From Allosphingosinicella sp. (GTDB taxonomy: Bacteria > Pseudomonadota > Alphaproteobacteria > Sphingomonadales > Sphingomonadaceae), in NCBI GenBank assembly GCA_030447665.1, contig JAUJOJ010000001.1, positions 180,058 to 244,057 on the forward strand: DNA of 64,000 nt, given 5' to 3'. Position 1 is the stretch's first letter; every line of letters starts with the position of its first letter. This document shows positions 31,906 through 41,077 of this stretch, one piece after another. The notes beneath the pieces were generated by a model, which was given only the letters and a program-made list of their open reading frames with translations, did no database searches and had not been told where the DNA came from. A program made the translations under genes and the position numbers.

Positions 31906-32310
31906 ATGATCGGTTTGGTGCTCGTGACCCATGGTGGGCTGGCCTCGGAGTTCATCACGGCAATGGAGCATGTGGTCGGGCCGCAGCAGCGGATCGAGGC
32001 GATCTGCATCGGGCCCGACGACGATATGGAGGGCCGCCGCAACGACATCGCCGAAGCGATCGCCCGCGTCGACGAGGGAGCGGGCGTCATCATCCTCACC
32101 GACCTGTTCGGCGGCACGCCGTCGAACCTCGCCATCTCGCTGATGAAAACCGACAAGATCGAGGTGATCGCCGGCGTGAACCTGCCGATGCTGATCCGGC
32201 TCGAAGGCGCGCGCAAGAATATGGACGTGAAGTCCGCCGTTGCCGCAGCGCGCGAGGCGGGGCGAAAATATATTTCGGTCGCGTCCGAAATTCTGGGAGA
32301 GGCCGCCTGA
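31906..32310 (+). CDS. PTS EIIA component, mannose type
   Basis: 134 residues. The phosphorylatable His9 sits in GLVLVTHGGLASEFITAMEH. IILTDLFGGTPSNLAISLMK and VIAGVNLPMLIRL are EIIA-Man signatures. No EIIB, EIIC or EIID genes are present, so this is likely the regulatory end point of an incomplete PTS rather than a sugar transporter. It follows rapZ with no gap and precedes the HPr gene by one base. Confidence 0.93.
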   Translation: MIGLVLVTHGGLASEFITAMEHVVGPQQRIEAICIGPDDDMEGRRNDIAEAIARVDEGAGVIILTDLFGGTPSNLAISLMKTDKIEVIAGVNLPMLIRLEGARKNMDVKSAVAAAREAGRKYISVASEILGEAA

Positions 32311-32311
32311 T

Positions 32312-32578
32312 ATGCCGAGCCGCACGGTCGACGTCCTCAACAAGCGCGGCCTGCATGCACGGGCGAGCGCCAAATTCGTCACCCTCGCCTCCGACCATGT
32401 CGCGGCCGTCGAGGTCGAGAAGGACGGCTCGAAGGTCTGCGGAACCTCGATCATGGGGCTGATGATGCTCGGCGCCGCCTGCGGCGATCGGATCACCATC
32501 AGCGCCGAGGGGGAAGGGGCAGACGAGGCGGTTGCCGCGCTGGCGGGGTTGGTCGAGGCCAAGTTCGGCGAAGAATGA
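32312..32578 (+). CDS. ptsH: Phosphocarrier protein HPr
   Basis: 88 residues. The active-site His15 is in NKRGLHARASAKFVTLA, and the regulatory serine falls at residue 46 in VCGTSIMGLMMLGAACGDRI, fitting phosphorylation by the HprK of this operon. It receives phosphate from EI (not in this window) and passes it to EIIA. The ATG at 32312 lies one base after the EIIA stop. Confidence 0.95.
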   Translation: MPSRTVDVLNKRGLHARASAKFVTLASDHVAAVEVEKDGSKVCGTSIMGLMMLGAACGDRITISAEGEGADEAVAALAGLVEAKFGEE

Positions 32579-32610
32579 GGGCGTTTTTTCGAAACGGCAT
32601 CGGCTAGGCC

Positions 32611-33411
32611 ATGCCGAGGGCGATCACCGCCTTTTCAAACCCGCTGGTGAAGCAGGTCCGCGGCCTCCGCGACAAGAAGAACCGGCGGCGCGAGCGGCTG
32701 TTCATGGCCGAGGGGCTGCGCATCCTGACCGAAGCCAGAGAGGCCGGAACCCTGCCGCGGATCCTGTTCTTCGGCGCGGGAGCCCGCCATCCGTTGCTCG
32801 ACACGCTGATCGAGGAGATCGAGGCGGCAGGCGGCGAGACGATCGAGACCAATTCGGACATCCTCCACAAGCTTTCGGGCAAGGACAATCCGCAGGTCGT
32901 TCTCGGCGTCTATGACGAGTTCGCATCCGATCTCGATCTGCTCGACCGGAGCAAGGCGGACCTCTGGATCGTCGCCCAGGCGCTGCGGGATCCGGGCAAT
33001 CTCGGCACCATCCTGCGGACCGGCGACGCGGTCGGAGCGGGCGGCCTTATCCTCGTCGACGAATGCGTCGATCCCTTCTCGGTCGAGGCGGTGCGGGCAT
33101 CGATGGGGGCGCTTTTCACGCAAGCGATCGCGGCGGCCGATTGGGCGAGCTTCATCGCCTGGCTGCGCGCGGACGAAGGGGAGCTTATCGGCACCAGCCT
33201 CAAGGCGGATCAGGATTACCAGCAGCCGCGCTATCGCCGCCCGGCTTTCATCCTGGTCGGCAACGAGGCACAAGGTCTGCCGCCGGGCTACGAGGCCGAA
33301 TGCGACACGCTGGTGAAGATCCCGATGCTGGGCAAGGCCGACAGCCTCAACGCGGCGGTGGCGACGGCGGTCATGGCTTATGAGGTGGTCAATCAATGGC
33401 GACATGGATGA
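32611..33411 (+). CDS. TrmH/SpoU-family RNA 2'-O-methyltransferase
   Basis: 266 residues. An N-terminal substrate-binding domain (RERLFMAEGLRILTEAREAG) joins a SPOUT domain with motif 1 ALRDPGNLGTILRTGDAVGA, motif 2 FILVGNEAQGLPPGYEAECD and motif 3 VKIPMLGKADSLNAAVATAV. It probably methylates a ribose in 23S rRNA (RlmB-like) or tRNA; the exact target is not readable. It lies 32 bases after ptsH and overlaps the next small gene by 16 bases. Confidence 0.9.
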   Translation: MPRAITAFSNPLVKQVRGLRDKKNRRRERLFMAEGLRILTEAREAGTLPRILFFGAGARHPLLDTLIEEIEAAGGETIETNSDILHKLSGKDNPQVVLGVYDEFASDLDLLDRSKADLWIVAQALRDPGNLGTILRTGDAVGAGGLILVDECVDPFSVEAVRASMGALFTQAIAAADWASFIAWLRADEGELIGTSLKADQDYQQPRYRRPAFILVGNEAQGLPPGYEAECDTLVKIPMLGKADSLNAAVATAVMAYEVVNQWRHG

Positions 33412-33770
33412 CGTCGCTGGTGCCGCTCGCGGCGTTCGCCGCGTCCGCCTGTGCCACCCAAGGCATAGCGGCGGGCGAGACTTACACGGCGCATGGCCAG
33501 GAGCCTGGATGGGCACTGACGATCGCCGACGGCCGGATCGATTATATCGGCAATTATGGCGAGAAGCGGATCAATGTCGCCCGCCCCGATCCGCGAACGA
33601 CCTTCAACGGCCATCGCTACGAGACACCCCGGCTGATCGTCGACGTCACCCATGGCCGCTGCAACGACGTGATGAGCGGCCACGGCTATGCCGACCAGGT
33701 GATGGTGATCGCCGACGGCGAAACCTATCGCGGCTGCGGCGGTGAGCGACGGACCGACTGGGACAATTAG
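33396..33770 (+). CDS. COG3650-like small lipoprotein
   Basis: 124 residues. The N-terminus MATWMTSLVPLAAFAASACA has a lipobox-like ASAC. The body (ETYTAHGQEPGWALTIADGR, IDYIGNYGEKRINVARPDPR, CNDVMSGHGYADQVMVIADG) matches the pattern of COG3650 envelope proteins, which bind no known ligand and often accompany META/MliC-like domains. Two cysteines (GRCNDVM and YRGCGG) may form a disulfide. It starts inside the methyltransferase gene. Confidence 0.75.
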   Translation: MATWMTSLVPLAAFAASACATQGIAAGETYTAHGQEPGWALTIADGRIDYIGNYGEKRINVARPDPRTTFNGHRYETPRLIVDVTHGRCNDVMSGHGYADQVMVIADGETYRGCGGERRTDWDN

Positions 33771-33873
33771 GGCGCGAAAATCACCGGGCACCCCTTGGAT
33801 GCATGAGAAAGAACCGGCCACCGGTAAAGCGACTCCCGGAGCATGTCGGGGCTGCCTCGTCTCGTAAGCGCGG

Positions 33874-35271
33874 CTATTCCGCGGCTTCCGGAATGTCGGA
33901 CGTGTCGAGCTTGGTCAGCACGCGGGGGCTGGTGTCGATCACCGGGAGCGGCTCGATCTCCTTGGCGCCGCCGGACACCTCCAAGGCTTCGAAGCGCTTG
34001 GCCTGCGTCATCACCTGGCTTTCCAGGCTTCCGACCATGCTGTTGTAGGCACCCGTGGCAAGCTCGAGGTTGCGGCCGAGCTTGGCGACATGGCTGCCCA
34101 TCGTCGCGAGGCGGGCGTGAGTTCCTTGCCGAGCCGGGCGATCTCGGCGGCTTCCTCGGCGAGCTTCTCCTGGCGCCAGACGCTCGCGACGGTACGGGCG
34201 ATCGCGACGAGGTTCGTGGGCGTGGCGAGCAGCACGCGGCGCTCGAACGCCCATTCCCAAAGGCCGTCATCCTGCTCCAGCGCGGCGGTGAGGAAATGCT
34301 CGCCGGGAATGTACATGACGACATAATCGGCTGCGTCGCCGAATTGCTGCCAATAGGCCTTTGAGCCCAGCTGTTCGGCGTGGCGCCGAATCGATGCCGC
34401 GTGCGCCTTGAGTGCGAAGTCCGCACCGTTTCGTCGACCTGCTCCGACGCGTCGAGAAAGGCGTTCAATGAGCATTTGGCGTCGATGATCAGCTTCCGCC
34501 CGCCGGGAAGATTCACGACCACGTCCGGGCGCAGCCGGCCATCGTCGGTGTTCACCGATACTTCGGAGCGGAAGTCCGCATAAGGCGAGAGCCCCGCCTG
34601 CTCCAGCACGTTGCGCAGCGATTGCTCGCCCCAGCGGCCGCGGATTTGGGGCTGTGGCGGAGCGCGTTGACCAGCCGCGCCGTCTCGTCACGGACCTGGC
34701 TGTGGCCGGCGTGGAGCAGCTCGACCGCCTTGTTGAGCTCGCGATAGCTACCCTCGCGCTCTTTCTCGACTCGGGTGAGGCCCTCCTCGTACCGCTTCAG
34801 CGTCGCCTCGACCGGCTGGAGCAGCGACTTCAGCTTCTCTTCGTGCTTCTCACCCGCTTGGTTGAAGCGGGCGTCGGCGCGCTCGAGAAAATGCTTCTGG
34901 GCATCGCCGAGCAGCTTGGTGCCGATCTCGCCGAACTGGGCGCTGAGCGCCTCGCGCGCCTCGCGAAGCTCGGTCAGACGTGCTTCGAACGCCCGCTCCC
35001 GCTCCTGCTGCGATGAAGACAGGCGCGCGCATTCGGTCCTGGCTTCGCCGCAGGCCTGGCGCACCTCCTCGAGCTGGGTCTGCAGCGTCGGGACCTGCTT
35101 CGCCCGCTCGTCGGCGACGGCGACGGCGAGATCGGCAATGGCGCGGCGAAAATCGTCGAGCCGCTCGTCCCGTTCCTTGCGTAAGGCGGCGGTCTGCCGG
35201 CTGCCGAGATACCAGCCGAGCGCAATCCCGAACGGCACAAGCAGGATGAGAATCAGGATGAGCGGGTCCAC
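33874..35271 (-). CDS. rmuC: DNA recombination protein RmuC (three frameshifts)
   Basis: Membrane-anchored protein linked to limiting DNA inversions. A single N-terminal TM ([20 protein letters not shown]) is followed by long coiled coil and then the RmuC nuclease-like core. The core includes [69 protein letters not shown] and [20 protein letters not shown]. Three single-base losses break it: near 34647 (AAAATC read as AAATC), 34425 and 34118. Corrected length is about 466 residues. The GTG at 35271 has GGGGG just upstream and begins VDPLILIL. Confidence 0.88.
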
Positions 35272-35390
35272 AATTTCCCCCTTGGAACAGAGCGCGAACC
35301 TAGAGCAGCCGCGGCCGGCGCTCAAGACCCTGCGGAACCGCGCGCACAGAAAGTCCGTTCGCTAGGGAAGAAATCAGCGGAGACGCCTTC

Positions 35391-35783
35391 ATGTCGATCG
35401 CCAAGATGATCGCCGCGCATCCCGATGTCGCGGGCAAGCCGAACGAGCCGCTCGCGCTGGCGGTCCGCCACGCCATGTTCTGCTCCGCGATCTGCACGAG
35501 CTGCGCCGATGCGTGCCTTGCCGAAAAGCATGTCGAGCGGATGCGGCAGTGCATCCGCGCCTGCCTCGATTGCGCCGATATCTGCGAGGCCGCCTACAAG
35601 GTCGCGACGCGGCGGACGGGGAGCAACGAGATCGTGCCCGAGGAGATGCTGCAGCTCTGCATCACCGCCTGCGACATCTGCGCCGAGGAATGCGCGCGGC
35701 ACGATCATGAGCATTGCCGGCTCTGTGCGGAGATGTGCCGGGAGACGGCAAGGGACTGCCGCGCCGCCATCGACGCAATGTAG
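35391..35783 (+). CDS. Four-helix-bundle copper-storage (Csp-like) protein
   Basis: 130 residues with 16 cysteines spaced CxxxC or CxxC along helices, e.g. FCSAICTSCADACLAE, CIRACLDCADICEAA, CITACDICAEECARH and CRLCAEMCRETARDC. This is the DUF326 pattern of Csp proteins, whose thiols line a helical bundle and hold many Cu(I) ions. No signal peptide, so it should be cytosolic. GGAG precedes the ATG. No copper exporter or CueR is adjacent; the neighbours rmuC and def look unrelated. Confidence 0.88.
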   Translation: MSIAKMIAAHPDVAGKPNEPLALAVRHAMFCSAICTSCADACLAEKHVERMRQCIRACLDCADICEAAYKVATRRTGSNEIVPEEMLQLCITACDICAEECARHDHEHCRLCAEMCRETARDCRAAIDAM

Positions 35784-35789
35784 CCGCCT

Positions 35790-36332
35790 TCAGAGGATCG
35801 CGGCCTTGTCGCGTTCCTTGCGGGCCTTGACGACCTTCTTGACGACCATGTCGCGCTTCAGGCGCGAGAGATAGTCGATGAAGAGGACGCCGTTCAAATG
35901 GTCGACCTCGTGCTGGAGGCAGACCGACATGAGGCCGTCGAACTCGGCTTCCGGGTTTGTCCCCCTTCATCGATCCAGCGCGCCCGGACGATGTCGGGAC
36001 GCTCGATCTCGGCATATTGATCCGGGATGGACAGGCAGCCCTCATTGTAGGTCTTCCGCCTGTCGGAGCGGTGGAGGATCTCCGGATTGATGAAGACGTG
36101 GGGCTTGCGCACCGGCTCGCCCTCCGCTTCCTCCGGTTCCTGGAGGTCGATCACGAGGAGACGGCGCGGCACCGCGATCTGAATCGCGGCAAGGCCCGAT
36201 GCCGGGCGCTTCGTACATGGTTTCCAGCATGTCGGCGATAAGACGGGTGATGTCGTCGCTGATCGATTCCACGGGCGCGGACTGGGCGCGCAGCAGCGGA
36301 TCGGGAATCTGGATGATCGGCAGGAGGGACAT
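35790..36332 (-). CDS. def: Peptide deformylase (two frameshifts)
   Basis: Removes the formyl group from nascent protein N-termini. The N-terminus is [20 protein letters not shown]. After joining frames the three conserved motifs appear: [20 protein letters not shown] (motif 1), [19 protein letters not shown] (motif 2, metal Cys) and [18 protein letters not shown] (HExxH). Shifts lie near 36205 (an extra C in GGGCCTTG) and near 35955 (G-rich run). Corrected length is about 180 residues. All catalytic residues survive, so the breaks look like sequence errors. Confidence 0.93.
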
Positions 36333-36423
36333 GAAGGCGAGCTAGGCAGGCGGCGATTTCACGTCAAGGACGGAGGCACGCCTTGCCTCGCCCCGATTTA
36401 GAAGTAGATATTCGAGAATGAAG

Positions 36424-36750
36424 TCAGCCTGCCGTCTGCCGGGCGCGCTCTGCTTCGGCCGCAAGGAAGCCGGGCTCGCGTTCCGGCACCATCCAGCGGC
36501 TCTCGTAAATCTCGACGGTCTCGAAGATTGCGTCCCTGAAATAGGGATCGCCGGCCAGATAGCGGTCGAGCGCGGCCCGGTCCTCGACGTCGAAGATGAA
36601 GACGCTGCCGATCATCCGCCCGCCTTCGATGAGCGGGCCGGCATAGACGATGAGCTGCTGGTGCCCGGAGACATGTTCGAGATGCGCCGCCCTCGCCTTC
36701 AGCCGAAGCTCCCCCTGCCCCTTGTCCTTGCCGATGACGACGAACTGCAT
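36424..36750 (-). CDS. YciI-like protein
   Basis: 108 residues of dimeric alpha+beta-barrel type: MQFVVIGKDKGQGELRLKAR, AAHLEHVSGHQQLIVYAGPL, GSVFIFDVEDRAALDRYLAG, DPYFRDAIFETVEIYESRW. The conserved His and Asp of YciI proteins (AHLEHV and AGDPYF) are present. Function is unclear; some relatives act as small dehydratases or dechlorinases. The ATG at 36750 has GGAGAGG upstream. It stands alone. Confidence 0.85.
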   Translation of the reverse strand: MQFVVIGKDKGQGELRLKARAAHLEHVSGHQQLIVYAGPLIEGGRMIGSVFIFDVEDRAALDRYLAGDPYFRDAIFETVEIYESRWMVPEREPGFLAAEAERARQTAG

Positions 36751-36902
36751 GTGCCTCTCCTTCGACCCGGACATCGGTCCGATCTTCTCGTTCCGAGCGG
36801 CCTGTTCTGACCTTCGCCGGCTGGTCTTGCCCGAGATGATGGACTGTTCCGCGAAGCAGGAATAGAGGGAGCCATCACTCTCTACGGATCGTTTAGAACG
36901 CG

Positions 36903-38140
36903 ATGATCATGAGCCCGCGACAGATGCTGGTCGGCGCCCTTGCCGTGTTGCTGACGGGCGGCCCGGCGGCTGCGCAGACGCAGAACACGAACACGGTCAC
37001 CACCAATTCGGTGGGCAACCCGCAGCTGCGGGATTTCGAGCTGCCCGGTACCAGGGTCACACCGCCCGCTCCACGACCGGAAGCCGCGACCCCTCCCGTG
37101 ACGATCCCGGCTCCGGACCCCGCCGCTGCCACGCCCGACTCCGCTCCCGGACGCCGCCACTCCCGCCCGCGCCGAACGCCTCGTGCCACCGCCCCTCCTG
37201 TTCAGCAGAATCGCAGGATCGAGGCCCCTGCTGCAGCGCCGGCGGCGCCGGTGCCCGCGCCGACGGCACCTGCGGAAACCGCAGCGCCTGCACCCCAAGG
37301 CGTGGGAGAAGCGCCTCCTGTTCCGGCGCCGGCGGCAGAGGTCGCCGCCGCAACCGGCTCGCGCGCCCGCAGCGGTCGGGCGCGACATTCCATGGCTTTA
37401 TATCGGCCTTGCTGCCCTCGCGGCATTGGTGGCGCTGCTCGTCTTCCTGAAGGTGCGGAGGCGGCCCGAGGCTGACGAGGAGCCTCAGTATCTCTACGAA
37501 GCAGCCGGACCAGCCGCCGAACCGCGGCCGGAGCCGGTTGCAGCGCGCGCCTGAGCCCGCTCCGGCCGCGGCAGCCGTTCCTGTGGTCGAGCCGCCCAGG
37601 GCGCCCGCGAGCGATTTCATCGGCATCCAGATGCGGCCCTGGATCGAACTCGAATTCAGGCCGGCGCGGGCAGCGGCGACGCCGACCGAAGCCAACGTCC
37701 AGTTCGATCTCATTGTGCGGAACACCGGCACCGCGCCGGCGAAGAATGTCCGGATCGAGGTTCGCATGTTCAATGCCGGGCACGGCCAGGAGCAGGAGAT
37801 CGAGGCCTTTTACGGTGAGCCGATCCGGGAGCGCTCGCCCCCTGCCCTCGACGCGCTTCCGGCCAAGGGCGAGGTGCAGCTCACCAGCGCGGTGGCGATG
37901 CCGAACGAGAATGTCCGGGAGCTGACCGTCCAGGGACGGCGGCTGTTCATCCCGACTGTCGCCTTCAACGTGGTTTACGACTGGGGGAACGGCAAGTCGG
38001 GACAGACCTCGGCAAGCTATATCGTCGGCCGCGAAGCCGAAACGCCGGCCGAGAAGATGGGTGCCTTCAGGCTGGACCTTGGACCCCGCCTTTACCGCTC
38101 CGTCGGCCAGCGCCCGATGCGTCTGGCGCGGACGGTGTAG
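36903..38140 (+). CDS. Single-pass envelope protein with Pro/Ala-rich linker (two or more frameshifts)
   Basis: About 412 residues once frames are joined near 37375 and 37545. Order: signal peptide (RQMLVGALAVLLTGGPAAAQ), Pro/Ala-rich region (about residues 60-155), one membrane segment (IPWLYIGLAALAALVALLVF, then LKVRRR) and a C-terminal beta-type domain. The C-terminal part starts GIQMRPWIELEFRPARAAAT, and VQFDLIVRNTGTAPAKNVRI resembles CARDB-like folds. It probably spans the inner membrane. No catalytic motif; function unknown. The low-complexity region makes the first frame break hard to place. Confidence 0.65.
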
Positions 38141-38155
38141 AACGGACCGTGTCGC

Positions 38156-38249
38156 TCAGAAGACGATGGCGCCGAGGATGAAGGCCACGAACGCGATGGT
38201 TCAGGGTCCCGCTGCTGTGACATGTTCTTGAGGAAGTCCTATCAGCCAT
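38156..38249 (-). CDS. Possible small membrane protein (frameshifted)
   Basis: Joining frames gives a chain close to DFLKNMSQQRDPE then TIAFVAFILGAIVF and a stop, i.e. a short polar start with one hydrophobic helix. Two indels are needed. A second copy of its start (MDFLKNMAR) occurs on the same strand near 38417, then stops after about 17 codons. The assignment is speculative. Confidence 0.25.
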
Positions 38250-38430
38250 GCGCCAAATGCGGACTCCTAGGTTGGACGGCGATCGTCGGGCGCGCTCGAC
38301 GTGGTGCCCGCCACGCCTTCGCGCGCTCTCCTTGCGGGCTCATCCCCTCCTTGTACCATCACGGCCTCATAAAGTACAGGTCTGGACCTTAATACGCGCC
38401 ATGTTCTTAAGGAAATCCATCAGCTGCTCC
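38221..38430. repeat. Direct repeat pair
   Basis: CATGTTCTTGAGGAAGTCCT at 38221 and CATGTTCTTAAGGAAATCC at 38400 are near-identical direct repeats about 180 bases apart, within a 373-base stretch (38141-38513) that otherwise holds no convincing gene. They may be the ends of a duplicated small gene on the minus strand. Confidence 0.4.
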
Positions 38431-38513
38431 GTTCAGTCTAGCGTCCAGACTAGCACGCGGTACGACGCTGCGATTATGGGGAGCGGGCTTAGTTTCGTCC
38501 AGCGGAGTGCTCT

Positions 38514-38741
38514 ATGTCAGATGAACCTACCTATCCCGAGGAAGCGGCCGTGGGCGCCGAAGCGGCCAAGCAGTCGGCGGCTGATGCCGCCGGCGAGCAA
38601 GATGCGGCGGAGACGGGCGCCGGCAAGCGCAAGCAATATGTAAAGGCGGGCGTGGCGGTCGGGATCGGCTCGGCGGCGATCGTGGCAGCCCTCCTCTATG
38701 CGAACCGCGGCAAGCGTGGGAGCGACAAAGGAAACGGTTAG
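38514..38741 (+). CDS. Small single-pass membrane protein
   Basis: 75 residues. An acidic, Ala-rich N-terminus (MSDEPTYPEEAAVGAEAAKQ) leads to a basic segment and one hydrophobic helix (AGVAVGIGSAAIVAALLYAN), then a short basic tail. The layout (disordered head, Gly/Ala-rich helix near the C-terminus) resembles the small protein at 57534-57821. Unknown function. Confidence 0.6.
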   Translation: MSDEPTYPEEAAVGAEAAKQSAADAAGEQDAAETGAGKRKQYVKAGVAVGIGSAAIVAALLYANRGKRGSDKGNG

Positions 38742-38832
38742 AGCCTGATTCGGGCTGCCGATTATTCGTCGAAGCCGGAACAAGGCTCGGAAAGACAGGT
38801 TGGCCCCGTCGTCCCCTTTCCAGGAGCCGATG

Positions 38833-39692
38833 ATGCCGACCGACACTCCCGAACCTCCTTTCCCCGATCAGCCGCAGGCCATGCCCGGCACGACCGACGC
38901 CATGACGCCGCGCCCGGATCATGGCGAGGAAAGCTACAAGGGATCGGGCCGGCTCCGGGACAAGAAGGCTTTGATCACCGGCGGCGACAGCGGCATCGGC
39001 CGCGCCGTCGCCATCGCCTTCGCCCGTGAGGGGGCAGACGTGGCGATCAGCTATCTGTGCGAGCACAAGGACGCCGAAGACACGGCGCGATTGGTGCGGC
39101 AGGCTGGGCAAGAAGCGGTCCTGCTGCCGGGGGACATCTCGAGCGCCGAACATTGCCGGCCATCGTAGCCAGGACGGTGGAGGAGTTTGGCAGGATCGAC
39201 ATCCTCGTCAACAATGCCGCCCATCAGGACACGTTCAACGACATTGGCGAGATCAGCGACGAGGAGTGGCAGCAGACCTTCGCGACGAACATCCACGCCA
39301 TGTTCTACATCACCAAGGCGGCGGTGCCGCACATGCAGCCCGGCGCCTCGATCATCAACACGACGTCGATCCAGGCGGACAACCCGTCCGAGCAGCTGCT
39401 GGCCTATGCAAGCACCAAGGGCGCGATCCAGAACTTCACCGCCGGCCTCGCACAGATGCTGGCCGACAGGGGCATCCGGGCCAATTCTGTCGCGCCGGGG
39501 CCGATCTGGACACCGCTCATCCCGGCCACCATGCCGGCCGACAAGGTGCAGAATTTCGGAAAACAGGTTCCCATGCAGCGGCCCGGCCAGCCGAAGGAAG
39601 TCGCGCCCGTCTTCGTCATGCTCGCGAGCGACGAAGCGAGCTATGTTTCGGGTGCGAACATCGCTGTGACGGGCGGCAAGCCGATCATCTGA
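38833..39692 (+). CDS. SDR-family oxidoreductase (one frameshift)
   Basis: About 286 residues. A 45-residue extension typical of YghA/YhdF-like SDRs precedes the Rossmann motif [20 protein letters not shown]. Then come [20 protein letters not shown], the catalytic Ser in [11 protein letters not shown], YxxxK as [20 protein letters not shown], and [14 protein letters not shown]. One base is lost near 39155 in a G-run: the frame reads AEHCRPS-stop, whereas [16 protein letters not shown] is restored by one G. The ATG at 38833 sits 6 bases after AGGAG. It probably reduces small carbonyl compounds; stress-related members are common. Confidence 0.88.
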
Positions 39693-40748
39693 GGCTTGCC
39701 CGTCAAGGTCGGATTGCTCCGGCCTTCGGCGCCCGCCTTCGAAGCAAAGCCGCCATTCGGGTGGCCTCCGCCAAGCCGCCATCCGGGTGGACCCGCCGAA
39801 GCCGGACAGTTCCGGCGCCATGAAGCGAACCTTGCGATTAGCGAAGTCGACCGAGACGCGATCGAACAGGCGGAGCGCATCCATGCCAAGGAGCAAAGCG
39901 GGCCGATCGGTGAGATCGAGCTGCTTGAACGGATGAACCTCCGCGAAGGCAACCGGCAGATCCTGGATGCGCACTCCGCCGAGTCGCACCTGCCTGACCT
40001 GCGTATGATCCGCCTGGATCACGCCGCCGGTCACACTGATCAGCTCGATTGGGATTGTGACGCCCATCTTGCGCTTGGCGACGAGCTTCCGGCGCAATGC
40101 ATCGTTGCCGATCGTGACCTCCGAGCCGGTGTCGAGGACGACCATCAGCTTCTGCCCGTCGAGCGAGGCGTCGACGAGCACCAGGCGGCCGAGGCGGCTG
40201 CGCGCGCACGACGATCTCGTCAGGATCGTCGTCGGGCTCGCGGTGTTCGAGGCGACGACCGTCATCTTCTTCCGCTGGAAATCGAACGTGATGCGCTGGG
40301 ATTGGAGGCTGTCGATACCGAGCATGCCCGACGCGCCGATATTTGCGGCCTTGAGAGCGGGCGCATGAATGCCGGCGACGCTCTTCCTGCTCACCTGGAG
40401 CTTCGGGATGATGACCGTTTCGACATCGCCGACGCCGCTCATGCTGTGCATCCGTGCGCGGGCGCCCTGGACAAGCGCCAGCTCCCGCGCCAGCTCGGCC
40501 GAAATGACGGTCCGCTCGGCCCCCGTGTCGATCAGGAAGTCATAGGGACCCCTTGCCGTCGATGCTGATCGGCACGGTCATCCGGTCGCGCCTGTCATGT
40601 CCGATGCCGACATCATCGGCATCGGTTCAGCTTCAAGGTCCAGCCTTCACGGCGCCGGCATCGACCGGCTGCCCGAATATCGGGGAGGAAAGCGCGAGGC
40701 TGACGGCAAAGCCGCCAAACCCGCCTTCGAGACGAACCGATACATCAT
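39693..40748 (-). CDS. Exported two-domain retropepsin-like aspartic protease (several frameshifts)
   Basis: The start MMYRFVSKAG leads into a signal-like stretch. Two retropepsin domains follow. The first has FLIDTGAERTVISAELAREL and GMLGIDSLQSQRITFD. The second has LMVVLDTGSEVTIGNDALRR and LLLGMDALRLFDRVSVDF. Each domain has its own DTG and hydrophobic-hydrophobic-G element, so one chain could form a pepsin-like pseudodimer. Frame changes occur near 40680, 40630 and 40553 (an extra G in GGGG), and as a compensating pair around 40205-40240 (EPDDDPDEIVVRA restored). The 3' end is uncertain: the last codons read through a tandem repeat at 39748-39799. Confidence 0.7.
39748..39799. repeat. Tandem 26-bp repeat, two units
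   Basis: AGCCGCCATTCGGGTGGCCT and AGCCGCCATCCGGGTGGACC open two adjacent 26-base units that differ at about four positions. They lie between the convergent SDR and retropepsin genes. Confidence 0.6.
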
Positions 40749-40838
40749 GTGCGACCTTTCCGCCCCGCCAGACCTTCTCGGTAGCGGAAGCGCCCCATAT
40801 CCGCAATCGATGCGCGGTCCCGACCGCCGGCCACCCGT

Positions 40839-40988
40839 TCAGATCGGCAACATCCCGAAATAGTAGAGTATTGCGACGACGAGGATGAGCAGCGCGATCG
40901 CCGTGATCACTCCCGCGCCGCCTCCGCCGCCGCTATCGACCACCACGGTTTCCCGCTCCACCACCCTGTCATGATCACGATCGGCCAC
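40839..40988 (-). CDS. Small single-pass membrane protein
   Basis: 49 residues. A charged N-terminus (VADRDHDRVVERETVVVDSG) and a Gly run precede one hydrophobic helix (VITAIALLILVVAILYYFG), then MLPI. The GTG at 40988 has GAGG six bases upstream. It resembles short sphingomonad membrane proteins without known function. It faces away from the HhH gene over 89 bases. Confidence 0.6.
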   Translation of the reverse strand: MADRDHDRVVERETVVVDSGGGGGAGVITAIALLILVVAILYYFGMLPI

Positions 40989-41077
40989 ATACGCCTCAAA
41001 ATAGTTACAGGGGTGGAACGCTCCGCCGTCATCGGCTGTTCCCGCGGGACGGATGATCCGGACCCAAAGGGAAGTGC

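Noticed and set aside
31906-32578. Complete sugar-transport PTS
   Set aside because: Only EIIA and HPr are encoded; no EIIB, EIIC or EIID is present nearby.
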